From Raphanus sativus (lineage: Eukaryota > Streptophyta > Magnoliopsida > Brassicales > Brassicaceae), in assembly GCF_000801105.2 (NCBI RefSeq), contig NC_079518.1:22424800-22488799 (forward strand): a DNA stretch of 64,000 nucleotides, read 5' to 3'. Under the pieces are notes generated by a model. That model was not told the DNA's origin, did no database searches, and worked only from the letters and a program-made list of their open reading frames with translations. Positions 35,807 to 47,898 of this stretch are shown in pieces. The first letter of the stretch is position 1, and each line of letters starts with the position of its first letter. Made by a program: the position numbers and the translations under genes.

Positions 35807-38800
35807 ATGGTGGACAAAGCATGGGTGCATCTTAGCAGGTAATGTATTCAATCATATATCTTGGTTTTGAGTAGTTGCTGAGCTCATGTGTTTATTTGCT
35901 TTTCCTTTTGATTCTGAACCGTAGGGTTGATCCTGCTTATGAGAGAGGGGCTTCAAAGTTTGTAGAGGATGTGGCTGCAGCTTCGGGAGGCAATGATATG
36001 ATTGTCTGTCCTTGCATCGACTGCCGAAACATAGATCGTCACTCAGCAACTGTGGTAGTTGACCATCTCGTTACTAGGGGAATGGAGGAGGCTTATAAGA
36101 AGCGGTCTGATTGGTATCTACATGGAGACTTGAACTCAGGGGTTGCTGATGATGGGAGCGTGCATCAATGGAATGATGAGATCTTGGGGTTATACAGAGC
36201 TGCTGAGTGTTTTGATGAAGTGTTAGCTGGTTCCGGGGATTTGACTGAGATGGCAGAGGGAGACGACAAGAAGGAAGATGAGTTTTTGGCAAAGCTAGCT
36301 GATGCTGAGACACCTTTGTATCCGAGTTGTGCAAGCCATAGCAAGTTATCGGCCATTGTATCATTGTTTAGATTGAAGACTCAGAATGGGTGGTCAGACA
36401 AGAGCTTCAATGATCTGCTTGAGACGTTGCCGGATATGCTACCAGAGGAAAACGTCGTACACTCTTCACTGTATGAGGTTAAAAAATTTTTGAAGACATT
36501 TGATATGGGGTACGAGAAGATTCATGCATGTGTGAACGACTGCTGCCTGTTCAGAAAGAGGTTTAAGAAGCTTGAGCACTGTCCGAAATGTAAGGCTTCA
36601 AGATGGAAGACCAATGTCCACACTGGTGAAAAGAAGAAAGGAGTCCCACAGAAAGTGTTGCGGTATTTTCCAATAATCCCGAGATTGAAGAGAATGTACC
36701 GGTCAGAGGAAATGGCTAAGGATCTCAGATGGCACTTCAGCAACAAAAGCACTGATGGGAAGCTTCGACACCCAGTTGATTCAGTCACATGGGACCAGAT
36801 GAATGCCAAATACCCTACATTTGCCGCAGAAGAGAGGAACATACGGCTTGGACTTTCAACAGACGGATTTAATCCATTCAATATGAAGAACACGATGTAC
36901 AGTTGCTGGCCAGTTCTCTTAGTCAACTACAACTTGCCACCTGATCTTTGCATGAAGAAGGAGAACATCATGCTTTCACTGTTGATTCCCGGTCCACAAC
37001 AGCCTGGTAATAGTTTAGATGTGTACTTAGAACCTCTCATTGAGGATCTAAACCATCTGTGGAGCATTGGAGAGTTAGTTTATGATGCTGTGACTCGGTC
37101 AACATTTACTTTGAGGGCGATGCTGCTTTGGACGATCAGTGATTTCCCGGCTTATGGGAATCTAGCAGGCTGCAAAGTAAAGGGAAGAATGGGGTGTCCT
37201 TTATGTGGGAAGAATACTGATAGTATGTGGCTCAAGTTCAGCAGAAAACATGTGTACATGTGCCACAGAAAGGGTTTGCCACCAGCCCATAGATTTCGGG
37301 GAAAGAAGAGATGGTTCGATGGAAAAGCTGAACAAGGGAGAAAGGGGAGAATTTTAACTGGGCGTGAGATTTCTCAAAACCTGAGACATTTCAAAAATGA
37401 GTTTGGCAATGTCAAACGTTCTACAAGTAAGAGGAAAAGGGTGATCAGTACAGATAGAGGATCTGATAGTGAGGGTTTATCCAGTGAATCAGAGGAAGAG
37501 GATGAGGAAGATGAAGAAGTCAACGTAGATGAGGATGAGTTATCTAGATGGAAGAAGAGATCAATTTTTTTCAAGCTACCTTACTGGGCGGTATGATTCA
37601 TTGATCTTGTGCTTATATCTTTCTATAATTGACTGTATTCTGAATAATTTTGGTTTTATTTATGATTAGGAACTCCCGGTGAGGCACAACTTAGATGTAA
37701 TGCATGTTGAGAGGAATGTGGCTGCTAGTATTGTGTCGACATTGTTGCACTGTGGGAAATCAAAGGATGGTCTTCCTGCTCGTAAAGATCTGGAGGATCT
37801 TGGTATTAGGCAGGATTTGCACCCTAAAATCCAAGGAAAGAGAACATACCTTCCTCCTGCGCCGTGGTCTTTGTCCAAGTCAGAGAAGAAGGTATTTTGC
37901 AGGCGCTTATTTGATTTCAAAGGGCCAGATGGTTATTGTTCAAACATAGCTAGAGGTGTTTCACTAGATGACTGTAAAGTCACAGGGCTGAAGTCACATG
38001 ACTATCATGTCTTAATGCAGCAACTTCTTCCTATCGCTCTTAAAGGGTTGCTGCCTAAAGGACCTAGGCTAGCAATTACAAGGCTATGTTCATTCTTCAA
38101 TCTGTTGTGTCAGAGAGTGATCGACAGAGAGCAGCTTTTGGTTATGGAAGCGGAGATTGTAGAGACTCTTTGCTTGTTCGAAAGATTTTTCCCTCCAAGT
38201 TTCTTTGATATCATGGTCCATTTGACTGTGCATCTAGGAAGGGAAGCCCGTCTTGGTGGACCAGTCCATTTCAGATGGATGTACCCATTCGAGAGGTACT
38301 TTATACATGTATGTTTGAAATGATAGTATTCTTTAGCTAATTTTTATTAACTCAATTATTTTGCAGGTATATGAAAGTACTTAAAGACTTCGTCAGGAAT
38401 ACTGCCAGACCAGAAGGGTGCATCGCTGAGTCTTATCTAGCTGAGGAATGTATGAGATTTTGCAGTGAATTTTTGAAGAAGACAACAAATGTAGAAGACA
38501 AAGTTGATAGAAACATGGAGTATGAGAACAGCACTATCTTAGAGGGGCGTCCAATATCCACTGGAACCTCAATTACCCTCAGTGAAATGGAGAAGAAAAT
38601 AGCACATCTTGCTATTATCCAGAACCTGTCTATCGTCGAACCTTATGTAGAGTAAGCACTAAGTTATTTTATTTGAAAGTTTATATGAAAGTTTATATTT
38701 CTGTCTGACAAGTGATTTATTTCTATTAACCAGTGAGCATCTCCAGTTCTTACAAGACACTGATGACAAGTGTCGGCGAGATGCATCTTTCTTATGGAGT

Positions 38801-39519
38801 ATGCATACTAAGAATTTTGCAAATTGGCTAAAAAAACAGGTTCGTTATGAGACTTGGGTAAAAAACTTATCTCTTCTGATGATTGTTGTATAGTTGTTGA
38901 CTGTCTTTTTACTTTGTAGGTACCTCTTGATTCCAAAGAACATGAAGAAACTCTCAAGTGGTTAGCTTATGGTCCACGTTGTTCTGCAAGGTCATATACT
39001 GGCTTTATAGTTAATGGGCAGAGGTTTCGCACATCGTCAGTTGATAGGAAAAGTCAGAATTCAGGAGTTTACTATGAGGCTACCGCAGTTTGTAGATCGA
39101 GTGCTAAAGATACGTCACAAGTGGTTGATGTGGTATCTTACTATGGCAGAGTAACAGACATTATTCTCATGGATTATAATGTCTTCTATGTTCCTCTGTT
39201 TCGATGTCAGTGGGCAGTAAAGGGTAATGGAGTGAAGATTGAAGATGGTTTTACACTTGTAAACATGCAGCACAGTCAAGCCTCCTTTTCTAGTGACCCA
39301 TACATACTAGCATCGCAAGCAAAGCAAGTCTTCTACTCTAGGGAAAATGAGACCTCCAACTGGTATATTGTCATGAGAGGTCCTTCAAGAAGATACAGTA
39401 AGGAAGATGTCCACGAGGGAACTGGAGAGATTGGGCCGTTGCCTACAAATTTAGACATGGAAGTTGACACTGATGACGCCGACAATGCCAGAACTGATTG
39501 TGAAGGAATTTATGTGTGA
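35807..39519 (+). CDS. CACTA transposase (TNP2/TNPD type), 1104 aa
   Basis: Six exons join in frame: 35807-35838, 35925-37590, 37670-38295, 38367-38651, 38734-38839, 38920-39519; all introns are GT-AG. The start MVDKAWVHLSR continues as the transposase-associated domain, with CPCIDC near residue 60. The Transposase_21 (TNP2) core follows: CRYC-like cysteines in KLEHCPKCKASRW, LRWHFSNKSTDGKLRHPVDS, and the GCPLCGK finger. A DVMHVERNVAASI region leads into DUF4218 (ITRLCSFFNLLCQRVID, HLTVHLGREARLGGPVHFRW, YPFERYMKVLKDFVRNTARP). The C-terminal exon is DUF4216-like (AYGPRCSARSYTGFIVNGQRF, NSGVYYEA). An acidic stretch (EESEEEDEEDEE-like) lies near residue 550. No stop or frameshift was seen. Confidence 0.9.
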
Positions 39520-39721
39520 AGCATATCCTTTTTTAGTTCTCGTGTCCTTTGAGTGTGATTGGTCTTTGATTGTTTGAGTTATTGTGTGCTTGATGTGTGT
39601 TTACTATTTAGTTCTTGTGGTCTTAGTATGGCTTTTTGAGTTTTTTTGTGTGCGTGATGTTTGTTTAGTATTTGGATTGTAGTTAACTCTTCCTTTCATG
39701 ATCTTTTTCAGGTAACTTGAG

Positions 39722-41027
39722 ATGGGACCTAAAAAGGTGAAAAGAGGAAAGAAAAAAGTCAAGAAAGTAATACATCAAGATGAGGAAGTTGAGTTCGTGT
39801 GTACTGTACAAGCTGGAGCTGATTTACGAGACACAGAGCATGTACAAGACCCTAAAGAAACTGTACAAGACCAAGACCCTGAAGAAACCCTACAAGAACA
39901 AGTACCAGAAGAGGCTGAAGGTGTACCAGAACAAGCACTTCCAACTGATGTGCCAGAAGATATTGTGAATGACAGTCGATTAGGCCCTACGGATGTCAAA
40001 GTTTTTGTTGATTCTGCTACTGAACCAGATGCTTTCCTCTGGAGACCTGCGAGAAACATGTGCACGATTAAAGAAGCTGTTGGTCATATCATTGCATGGC
40101 CTAAGAACAAATGTGTTGAACTAGGTCAAGGCCTCCAACCAGAAGACATTGCACCACTGGTAACGTTTTTTATTTGTGTTATATAAGTAGTTAATGTTGG
40201 AAATAAGAATAATGATTTGGTCTTTCATGATATAGTTTTGTCAATGTCTGTGACAGGGCTCAAAAGCAAACTCTCTCAACAAGTGCAAACTACTTGATTT
40301 ATCCGATGATAGTGTAGTTGTTGGTGAAGGACGTTGGCAGACACAAGAACCAAAAGCATTGGTTAATGGCATTCCCCTCGGTCCAAAAGCAGTTAAAGTC
40401 TTTCTTGATGTCATACTTGAACCTCAAACTTTTTTATGGAGGCCTACGTCAGACGTCGCATACCTTGAGGATTGCTTGATGTCTTTCATCTCATGGCCTG
40501 CTCGGAAAGTTGTCTTCGAAAACCCACCTGAAGGAACAAGAAATTCTCCTACACAGCACACTGCATCCTCAGTAGGAAACACAAGAGAAACAGTTCTAAA
40601 AGTTCCATCCATCAGTTCTAAGTTTCCTACATCCACAGCTCCTACTGAGAAATCTCCATCAAGCCAGGTAACTTTTATTGTAATCTTTAATAACATTGTT
40701 CTTATGACTGTCTGGGTTTGAAATAGTTATGTATATTAAACATGGCAGCTAAATCATGGATCGGAAGCTGTACAAGTTAATAAGAAGTGCAAACTGATGG
40801 ACATTAGTGGAAGGAAACGGGTTGTTGCCGAAGGACGTGTGCATTCAACAGACCCAAATCAAATGGTACACTTTGTACGATTGGGTCCGAATGCAGCTAG
40901 AGTGTGGGTTGATGCAGTGATGGTAGATGATGCAGACGTTTGGAGGAAGTCTGATGAAATCGAGTCTTTGAAAGATGCACATGGTTCATCTATTGCATGG
41001 CCAGTTGATAAATTGGTCATATTTTAA
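39722..41027 (+). CDS. Second CACTA gene: protein with three DUF8039-like modules (375 aa)
   Basis: Three exons join in frame: 39722-40159, 40257-40667 and 40749-41027, with GT-AG introns. The N-terminus is strongly basic (MGPKKVKRGKKKVKKV), then Glu/Gln-rich short repeats (QDPEETLQEQVPEEA). Three related modules follow, one per exon, each containing GP-(T/K/N)-(D/A)-V-(K/R)-V-(F/W)-(V/L)-D and ending in a WP-(K/A/V) motif: PTDVKVFVDSATEPDAFLWR, PKAVKVFLDVILEPQTFLWR and PNAARVWVDAVMVDDADVWR. This resembles the plant-transposon domain DUF8039. Its position downstream of the transposase suggests a TNPA-like partner that may bind the subterminal repeats; that role is inference. Confidence 0.75.
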
Positions 41028-41289
41028 GATGCACATGTAAGTCTGCTTCTTTATGGTTACATTCTTTCATATGCAATTGCTAAACTGATGAGACTTTTTT
41101 ATTGTTGCAGCATGCAGGGGATGAAGAAGTTTGGTCCAGAAATAGCTAGTTTTAGACTAGGCTAAAAAATTTTCAATCGGCTGTTATGTTTTCAATCGGC
41201 TCTTTCTGTTTCTGGTACTTGAACTTATGACTTATGTAAAATCACCATCTTGTATGAATGTTTGGGTGTTCTAATGAAGGATGTTTGGT

Positions 41290-41743
41290 AGTTTATATGG
41301 TGTCTGTATAAGAGCAAAATTTATTATAGCAAATACAAATACAATAAGCATAGCACATCCAACGAACCAACAATAGCAAAAAAAAAAATTGTTCTCCAAT
41401 ATAATAGCGTTTATAAATAGCTACGAAACAAACTTTCATAACACATAATAAATCATAACAAAATTAATTATAGCATATACAAACAGCTATTGTCGAAGGA
41501 CCTATAATGGCACTAAACATGACTCGTAATCAATTTGTAACATAAAAAACTCGTCTTATAATTACACTAAACACAGCTTCCGTTTATTGCCATCGTATTG
41601 TAACATTACATAGCGTCAAAAAAAAAGCTATCGTAGAGGGGATACCTATGATGGCTGCCGATGACATAGCAAATGATAAAACGCTATCAAAGGGCTACGA
41701 TAGCATTTATCGTGAGCTAAGAATGTACATATTTCTTGTAGTG
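41290..41743. repeat. Right subterminal repeat region of the CACTA element
   Basis: Many copies of short motifs (ctacgatagc, gctatcgtag, ataatagcg, aatagcaaa) crowd the last 450 bases. The left end (35090-35170) has fewer copies. In CACTA elements such motifs bind the TNPA-type protein and bring the ends together. Confidence 0.75.
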
Positions 41744-41802
41744 CTAGCTACATGTAGTTTTCAGAACAATAGTAAAAACAATAACATTATAAGTTTTTTT
41801 TT

Positions 41803-43047
41803 AACCACTTTATTTCCATTTATTAAAAGAGCCTACAACTTATCATCCAAAAGGATGCCCACAAGCGGGAAAACAAACGGAAAAGAACACCTGTACAAAC
41901 GTTAACTTCCTACTCCAAAAAAAACTTTTTCACTCTTTCAAAACTCTAATCATCAGAACCTGCAACTAGAATCTACTAAACCAAGTTCCAAGTAGAGTAA
42001 TATCTCTCCTTCTAGAATTCTGAGCTCTTGACAGTGGGTCCAAACAATTCTGAACAACTTGCTTAATCTCAAGGATCAAAGCTTGTGCTGGTCTGAAAAT
42101 CTGTGAATGCACTCTTGCATTTCTCTCTTTCCAGATACCATAAACCACTGCCTGATACACTAGCCTGATAATCAACTTCAAAAACTCATCCGTAGAGGGG
42201 TTTCGCAACCATCGCAGGCCCTCTTCAAACTCAGATGGAGGGTTAACATTGAGCCTTGAACAGAAGTAAAGCCAGACCTCTGTACTATAACTGCAATAAA
42301 AAAATAAGTGCTGTCTTGTCTCATCCTCCACATTGCATAAAATGCATTCTGAAGGCACTTGCATTCCCCATCTTCTCAATCTATATCGAGTACTCAACCG
42401 GTTTCTTGCATTTACCCAAGTAATAAAAGCATGTTTTGGAATTTTCCCATGAAACCAGACTTGCCTATGCCATAGGACTGACTCTCCGTGGGGGTGTAAG
42501 GCCGACCAGGTATCTGCTGTGGAGAATGCACTCGACGCTGGTCTGTTTCCTGGTTTCCATAAGTAGGTGTCATCCATCTCAGAAGAGCTAATGGGTGCTG
42601 CTTCATGGAGAATTTCACGCAACAGCTCCATAACTCTGCTTCTACTACGGAATCTGCTTATCCACCAGTCTCCATCTTGTAAGGCAATGCAACTACAGCA
42701 TCTATAGGAAACCCGTAACCTGAGGACCATTGGGACCTGTAAATTCGATAAGAGGGCCATGAGTTGTCCCGTTATCATGCCAGAACCTAGCTGTAATCCC
42801 ACTCCCCACTTCGCACACTAACATGGGTCTTGCAATATGCCTCAAGTTACACAAACTTTTCCAGATCCAACTGTCCGATCTTTGTGGCTGAATCTCCCAA
42901 AAATTTCTGTCTCCTAATAAGTTAATTCGAACCCAAAAAACTCACAGAGACCCTCCTGCTGCAAAGATCAACCAACTCAACTTTAAGCCAAGCACTATAT
43001 TCCAGCCGCCCAGCCTTTTAAACCCCAGTCCCCCTTTTTCCTTAGGA
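41803..43047 (-). mobile_element. 5'-truncated LINE fragment, minus strand
   Basis: A T-run at about 41797-41805 is the poly(A) tail, and the element extends to about 43047. It contains only the C-terminal LINE region. The short stretch acattataagtt before the tail and acatataagtta after the truncated end form a near-perfect candidate TSD. It lies immediately outside the CACTA element and is a different sequence from the LINE at 991-4493, though of the same broad type. Confidence 0.75.
41966..42802 (-). pseudogene. LINE ORF2 C-terminal remnant (zf-RVT)
   Basis: A 278-codon minus-strand frame encodes the zf-RVT finger: PKHAFITWVNARNRLSTRYR, CILCNVEDETRQHLFFYC. The tail VYGIWKERNARVHSQIF follows, like the end of plant LINE ORF2. 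A related frame continues upstream to about 43040 after a break (WKSLCNLRHIARPMLV). The catalytic reverse transcriptase is absent because the copy is 5'-truncated. Confidence 0.8.
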
Positions 43048-43715
43048 CATATAAGTTATCTATTTATATAAAAAATGTTTACTCTCTCCTGGTGATGCCA
43101 CGTCATCAATTCGTACACCCAGGGAGCAACACCTGTCCGCTTTAATAAAACTCAGCGTTTCACTTATTTTCGTTTCCGTTTGGGCCTCATTCTTTGTCAT
43201 TGTTTTGGTTTATAAAGTTCAATCTTTGAAACACAGAGTAAATCATATGCCTGAAACGCAGAGTTTTTGATTCTATGGTTTCATCCCATTATCTTCTCCG
43301 CACAAAATTTAGGGTTCATGTTCTTCTTCCACCTGAATCGAAAAGGCTTCTCATTCGATCTCAGATACCATGGAGTTTTGAGATTTACAATCCACGTGAT
43401 GATTCGCTGTGTAGATCTTCAATCTTGACGTTTTGCCTTCTCTTATATCAACGGAAACGTCAACCGTTACACGTTCTTTAATGCATTTTTACTCCCTGCT
43501 CTATCACTCGGAATGTGTATATATATTTCTTGGAAAATTGATATTTCTTGGAAAATCACTTTGAGATTTCCTATTATTAATTTATAGTTTCTAATTGCTT
43601 TGACACTGATTTCTGATTAAGCGATTCCTTTAATCTTTTATTACTTTCATGTTTCCAGTTATATAAAGTGATTACTCTCTTTCGCTTCTCTTCTTTCCAA
43701 TTTTTAAAATCCCAG
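43048..43715. other. Non-coding segment upstream of the syntaxin-like pseudogene
   Basis: Mixed sequence with 5'-UTR-like parts (43180-43700) and no recognisable domain. A 68-codon frame at 43275 was not called. Confidence 0.4.
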
Positions 43716-44335
43716 GACATGGCGATGAGGTTCGATCGGTATGATCAGCTCCACAGGGACCTTCACGCCGCTCTCGCAACCACCAAATGGCAGGTTTCAT
43801 TCTTTCTCTCCTTCTCTGCTCTCATACTCTCTCATTGTGTAACATTTATTGATTGTCAGTATCGTTTCTATGTGGTCAGATGAGTTCCGACGAGCTGTTC
43901 AGTCTAGCTACGACAATGGTTTGAAAGGCGAAACTCGAGACAGGCATCGTGAGTTTACTTTCGCTATGGAGACTCGGGTTGTGAAGATAGAGAAGTCTCT
44001 CAGAGAAGCTAGCAAAGGAACTCCGAGACAGGTTTGTTTGGACGAAGATGATCAAGGTGATCATAATTAGCTTCCCCTTTCCTTGGCTGGACCATCTTAC
44101 CATGAAAGGAAAAAACTTTCCAAAAGTAAATCAGCTTACGGCGAGTGCTACTGATGAGATCAGTGCTTAGGTCATCATTTGTCCAACCTCCAGAAAGCAT
44201 TGGCGAGCCAAGTGTCCGACCTCCACTAAAAGTTCCCAGCTTCTCTGGCTTCTTGAACTATATGGAGTCTGGCTCCAAAAAATCCGTTAGAAAGTTGAAG
44301 ACGTTAGATCGTCAAGGAGACTCTGATTTCTTACT
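43716..44335 (+). pseudogene. Syntaxin/t-SNARE-like pseudogene
   Basis: The first segment, MAMRFDRYDQLHRDLHAALA and TTKWQ, is followed after an intron-like gap by DEFRRAVQSSYDNGLKGETR and DRHREFTFAMETRVVKIEKS. This is the N-terminal helical bundle of the plant Syntaxin/t-SNARE family, whose members act in endomembrane vesicle fusion. The start of the normal protein is missing, and the two parts do not join in phase at any visible splice site. The next conserved words (LAGPSYHERKK; FVQPPESIGEPSVRPPL) lie in other frames. No C-terminal membrane anchor was found. Weak homology may continue to about 44960. I judge it a decayed copy. Confidence 0.65.
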
Positions 44336-44399
44336 AAGCAAGATCTTTCAACGTAAGATTTTTTCCCTTTTGTTTACAAGTTTCTTACTAAGAAGCTTT

Positions 44400-46490
44400 C
44401 TTACCTTTTAAGTCTGTATGTAGTGCGAAGAGGATTGTTATAAAAAGACACATATGGAGCAATGCAGAGGCAATCAAAATGGTTTCAATGTCAAATTCGT
44501 AGCAGATTCGTTCAAGCTGCAATTTAAATTCTTCTTGGACGTGTTCTTATAATATATCTTCTCTTTGCAATTAGACATGTGAAATAGAAACCAACGCTTA
44601 AGTATTAAGATATCCTGTTTGTCATTGCAGTAGTTGTGGAAGATCACATATGTAGAAAAAGATAGGTATGGAGGACCACTTAGAGGTCATTCGTATTCTG
44701 TATACCGAGTCTATCAACTGATACATTTGGCACCATCTACATTTTTAACCGTACGTAATAGTTCCTCTGTTATTGATTTTTTTTTTTTTTGAATTAATAT
44801 TAAATTCCTCTGTTATTGATTATATGTAACGTAGAAAACAATTTAACTTTTTCTTATGATCAGAACGATGTTTGACGATGAGATTCAAGGAGAAGAAGCT
44901 TCAGGACCTTCTCTAGCTAGAAAGAGAAGAAAAGAAACTAAAAGACCAAGCTCTGCTCTTTCACCAAAACCAAAATATAGGAATTCTTTATCCTAAAAGA
45001 AGATGATCATGCGCAATGCAATTGTTTCTGTAAATTTGAAGGCACAGAAAGTAACACTTGAAACTCGTACGTGTTATCCACGTGAAATAGCCGAGTGTAT
45101 CTTGGTTCTTTTTTGTATTTAATTCAGCTAGAGTTACAATATGTGTTTGTTTAAGACTTTTAGTGCAAGTTGTTTTCTCTTCTCTGTTATTGTTGTAAAC
45201 TTGTGATGTGATCATCTTTGATAAATAAGTTAATACAACATGGATTTGAGTTTTCTTTTGAATATGGTGTAATATGTTTGAAACTGAATAGTGAATATTC
45301 AGTTTACAACTATTTCTAATAGGTGAAGGAAAAACCGACAGATCAGCCAATTATTTAAAGAATTATGTCCATAACTTTTGTTTAATTAACATCTAAACCA
45401 AATATTTTAACACAGTTTTATAAATATATTCCATAAATATTTATTCAATGGTAGATTTTGAACACAGAATATTTTTTTGTCAAATGAATACAAAATAACA
45501 ATAATTCTAAAATCATGAATAAAATTTTAACACAAATAATAAAAATAAACCTTTTTAAACTTATTTTTATTATCAACTAAACGAAATATTTTAACAGTTA
45601 CATCATATACATATTTCATAAATATGTTTTAACCATGAGTACGTTTTGAATCAAAACTAATTATCAATTTTAAAATCATAAATTAAAATTTCAAAGCTTT
45701 TTCTAATCATAGAAAAAAAACTATGGTAATAATACTAATATATCTAATACTTCTATATTCAATGGTACAAAATATTTTTTTCAATTGAATACAAAATAAA
45801 AATAATTTTTAAAATCATGAATGAAATTTTAACACAATTTTATAAAAATAAAATTAATATATATTTAATATTTTCAACATCATAAAAAAGCATAAATTCA
45901 ATAAAAATAGGATGTATATAGATATCATATTATCTTATTATTTTAATTATTTAAATACATATTAAAATTAAATTGAAATAAATATAAAATTTTATTATCA
46001 TTTTTAATTTATTTATATGTTTATTTTTTAAATAACTTTTAAACCGTTGGTCGAAAAAATAGTAAAACAAAAAAACATAACATAGGATTATTGACTTAAT
46101 GGGGAGGGGGGGGAGAGAAGAGACCATTAAATTACTTAAAACTAATTTGAAACAAAAGTTATAAGAAATTATAAGTGAGTTGAAACATTTCTAAAATCCA
46201 AACAATCTAACTAAAATTTAATTAATTTTCTGTTAAAAGTTTTATTTTGTATATTAAAGTTATATTCTGTTATTCTCATCACCTTATATAAAAAATTAAT
46301 AACTAAAATATCAAAGTTCAGTTTCGTAAGACAAAATAAATGAATAATTTACAATAATTTAGAAACTGCCTGGCAACTTATATTTAAATGATAACTTTTA
46401 ACATTTATATGCTAAAATGTTTGTATTTTGTTCATTCCATCGTATACATACATACAAAATATATAACTAAATTTAAAATTTAAACATAAA
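44400..46490. other. AT-rich non-coding region
   Basis: 44400-45050 may contain the decayed 3' part of the syntaxin-like copy. From 45350 to 46480 the DNA is AT-rich with diverged repeated phrases (aaatattttaacac, aaaatcatgaataaaatttt), like the interior of old Helitrons. No gene is supported. Confidence 0.45.
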
Positions 46491-46518
46491 TTCCGGGCGT
46501 AGCCCGGGCCGACCCTAG
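46491..46518 (+). mobile_element. Helitron 3' terminus
   Basis: ccgggc-gta-gcccgg hairpin, then gccgac and CTAG (46515-46518) with T following. A related but damaged end, aaatccggacttacc CTAG, occurs at 46869-46872 with similar upstream sequence. The pair suggests two tandem or nested family members. The 5' ends were not found. Confidence 0.55.
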
Positions 46519-47114
46519 TTTGTAATAATTTGATGTTTTAACGCTGTATTTAATTTTGTACTTTATCACATGTTGAATTATAGTATTACAATATTTTAGA
46601 TTATGACAAAAATTAAACCAATTAAAAACCATAACTAAAAATTAATTGATTTTTTACTATGATAATCAACTTATATATAATTTCCAATAACAAAAGAAAA
46701 TAGATACTAAATTTTTTGAAATTGTAAAAGAAAAACAATGAATAATTTAAAATAATTTTATAATTTTAGCTACTTATATATTTATAATATATTATAATAT
46801 TATAAACTAAAATTAGCATACTAAATATATAACCAAAATTAAATTTCAAACAAAAATCCGGACTTACCCTAGTATAGCATATATGTTTGATGGGGAAGTT
46901 TGAAAACAAACTCCATTTCTGCTTTAAATTTTTTGCTATATGTATATATATTTCTTAGTGTTTTATTACGTAGTCTTTAAACTACATTCAGATATAAAAA
47001 TGTAAATGGTCAGAATTAAAAAAAAATATATCTATGTATTAATTAAGCCATGTTCAAAATTTTTATTGTTATAAATTTAGACAATTTAAATGACCAAACA
47101 TTGGATTTTTTTTT
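46519..47114. other. AT-rich non-coding DNA up to the MULE
   Basis: Contains the second, degenerate Helitron-like end at 46869-46872. The last nine bases (47106-47114) are T9, the left candidate TSD of the MULE. Confidence 0.45.
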
Positions 47115-47339
47115 GAAAAAATTGGTAAAAGGCAACAAAAAAACAACTACATTGTCCTTTTAACATAAATCCTTTTTTGGTCAGATTTGGACTCACATAC
47201 CCCTAGTCAACTTCAAAAATTCATATCAATTATTTTAAGAGTCAGAAAAATATGAAAATTTATACAAAATGTACATAAACATTGAACAATCATAGGAAAA
47301 ATAATTTGGTTGACTAAATATTTGTGGAAAAAATTTCAT

Positions 47340-47720
47340 ATTTTGATCTACCGACAACAGAAAACAAAATCTACCATCTACGGCTTGGTAGATTGCTATT
47401 TCGGTAAACTACGTACGTATCTGGCAGAAGTAGATTTTAAAATCTACAGCTTATTCAGTCCTCTACTACGGTAGAAAGTATAAGTTACGGTTTTGCCTAC
47501 GATCTGAACTACGGTAGATGTCATCAAGTACTGTTTCCTATATATCTACGGGAGAGGTATCACAGAATCTGCCTAATACTAATAATCTACCGCTGTAATG
47601 TTTTGTTATCTACTACAATACTGTATCCTACTGCTGCCGGATTATACCTTCTACCCTCGTATCTACCATCGCATCTATAATCTACGAGAAGCAGAATATG
47701 TATTCTACCAAATTCGGAAT
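47340..47720. repeat. Subterminal region rich in ctacggtaga/tctaccgtag motifs
   Basis: Many imperfect copies of the near-palindromic words ctacggtagat, tctaccatc and atctacg stand in about 380 bases, in both orientations, between the left end of the MULE and the MURA gene. They may be transposase-binding sites or promoter elements. No comparable cluster was noticed at the right end. Confidence 0.6.
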
Positions 47721-47898
47721 ATTTACATATTCCTTAAATTTCTCCAAAATCAGTTAAGAAAATATTTGTAAATATTTTTTTTTTCCAAATTTCATGTCTT
47801 ACCTAAAGTAATTATTTTAAAAATAAAACGTGATCTCTCTTCTTCTTCACACGTTCTTGCGTGAAGTAGAAAACCATCCCAAAAAATTGAATCTGTAG

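Larger units (their letters stand above)
35057..41743 (+). mobile_element. Complete CACTA (En/Spm-type) DNA transposon, 6687 bp
   Basis: The left end is CACTACAAAAAAAG and the right end reads, reversed, CACTACAAGAAA. The 3-bp TSD is CTA on both sides (35054-35056 and 41744-41746). Subterminal regions repeat the motif acgatagc/gctatcg and ataatagc in both orientations (35090-35170; 41300-41720), probable transposase-binding sites. Two plus-strand spliced genes occupy the interior: a TNP2-type transposase and a second protein with repeated DUF8039-like modules. Both read through without stops, so this may be an autonomous copy. Confidence 0.93.
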
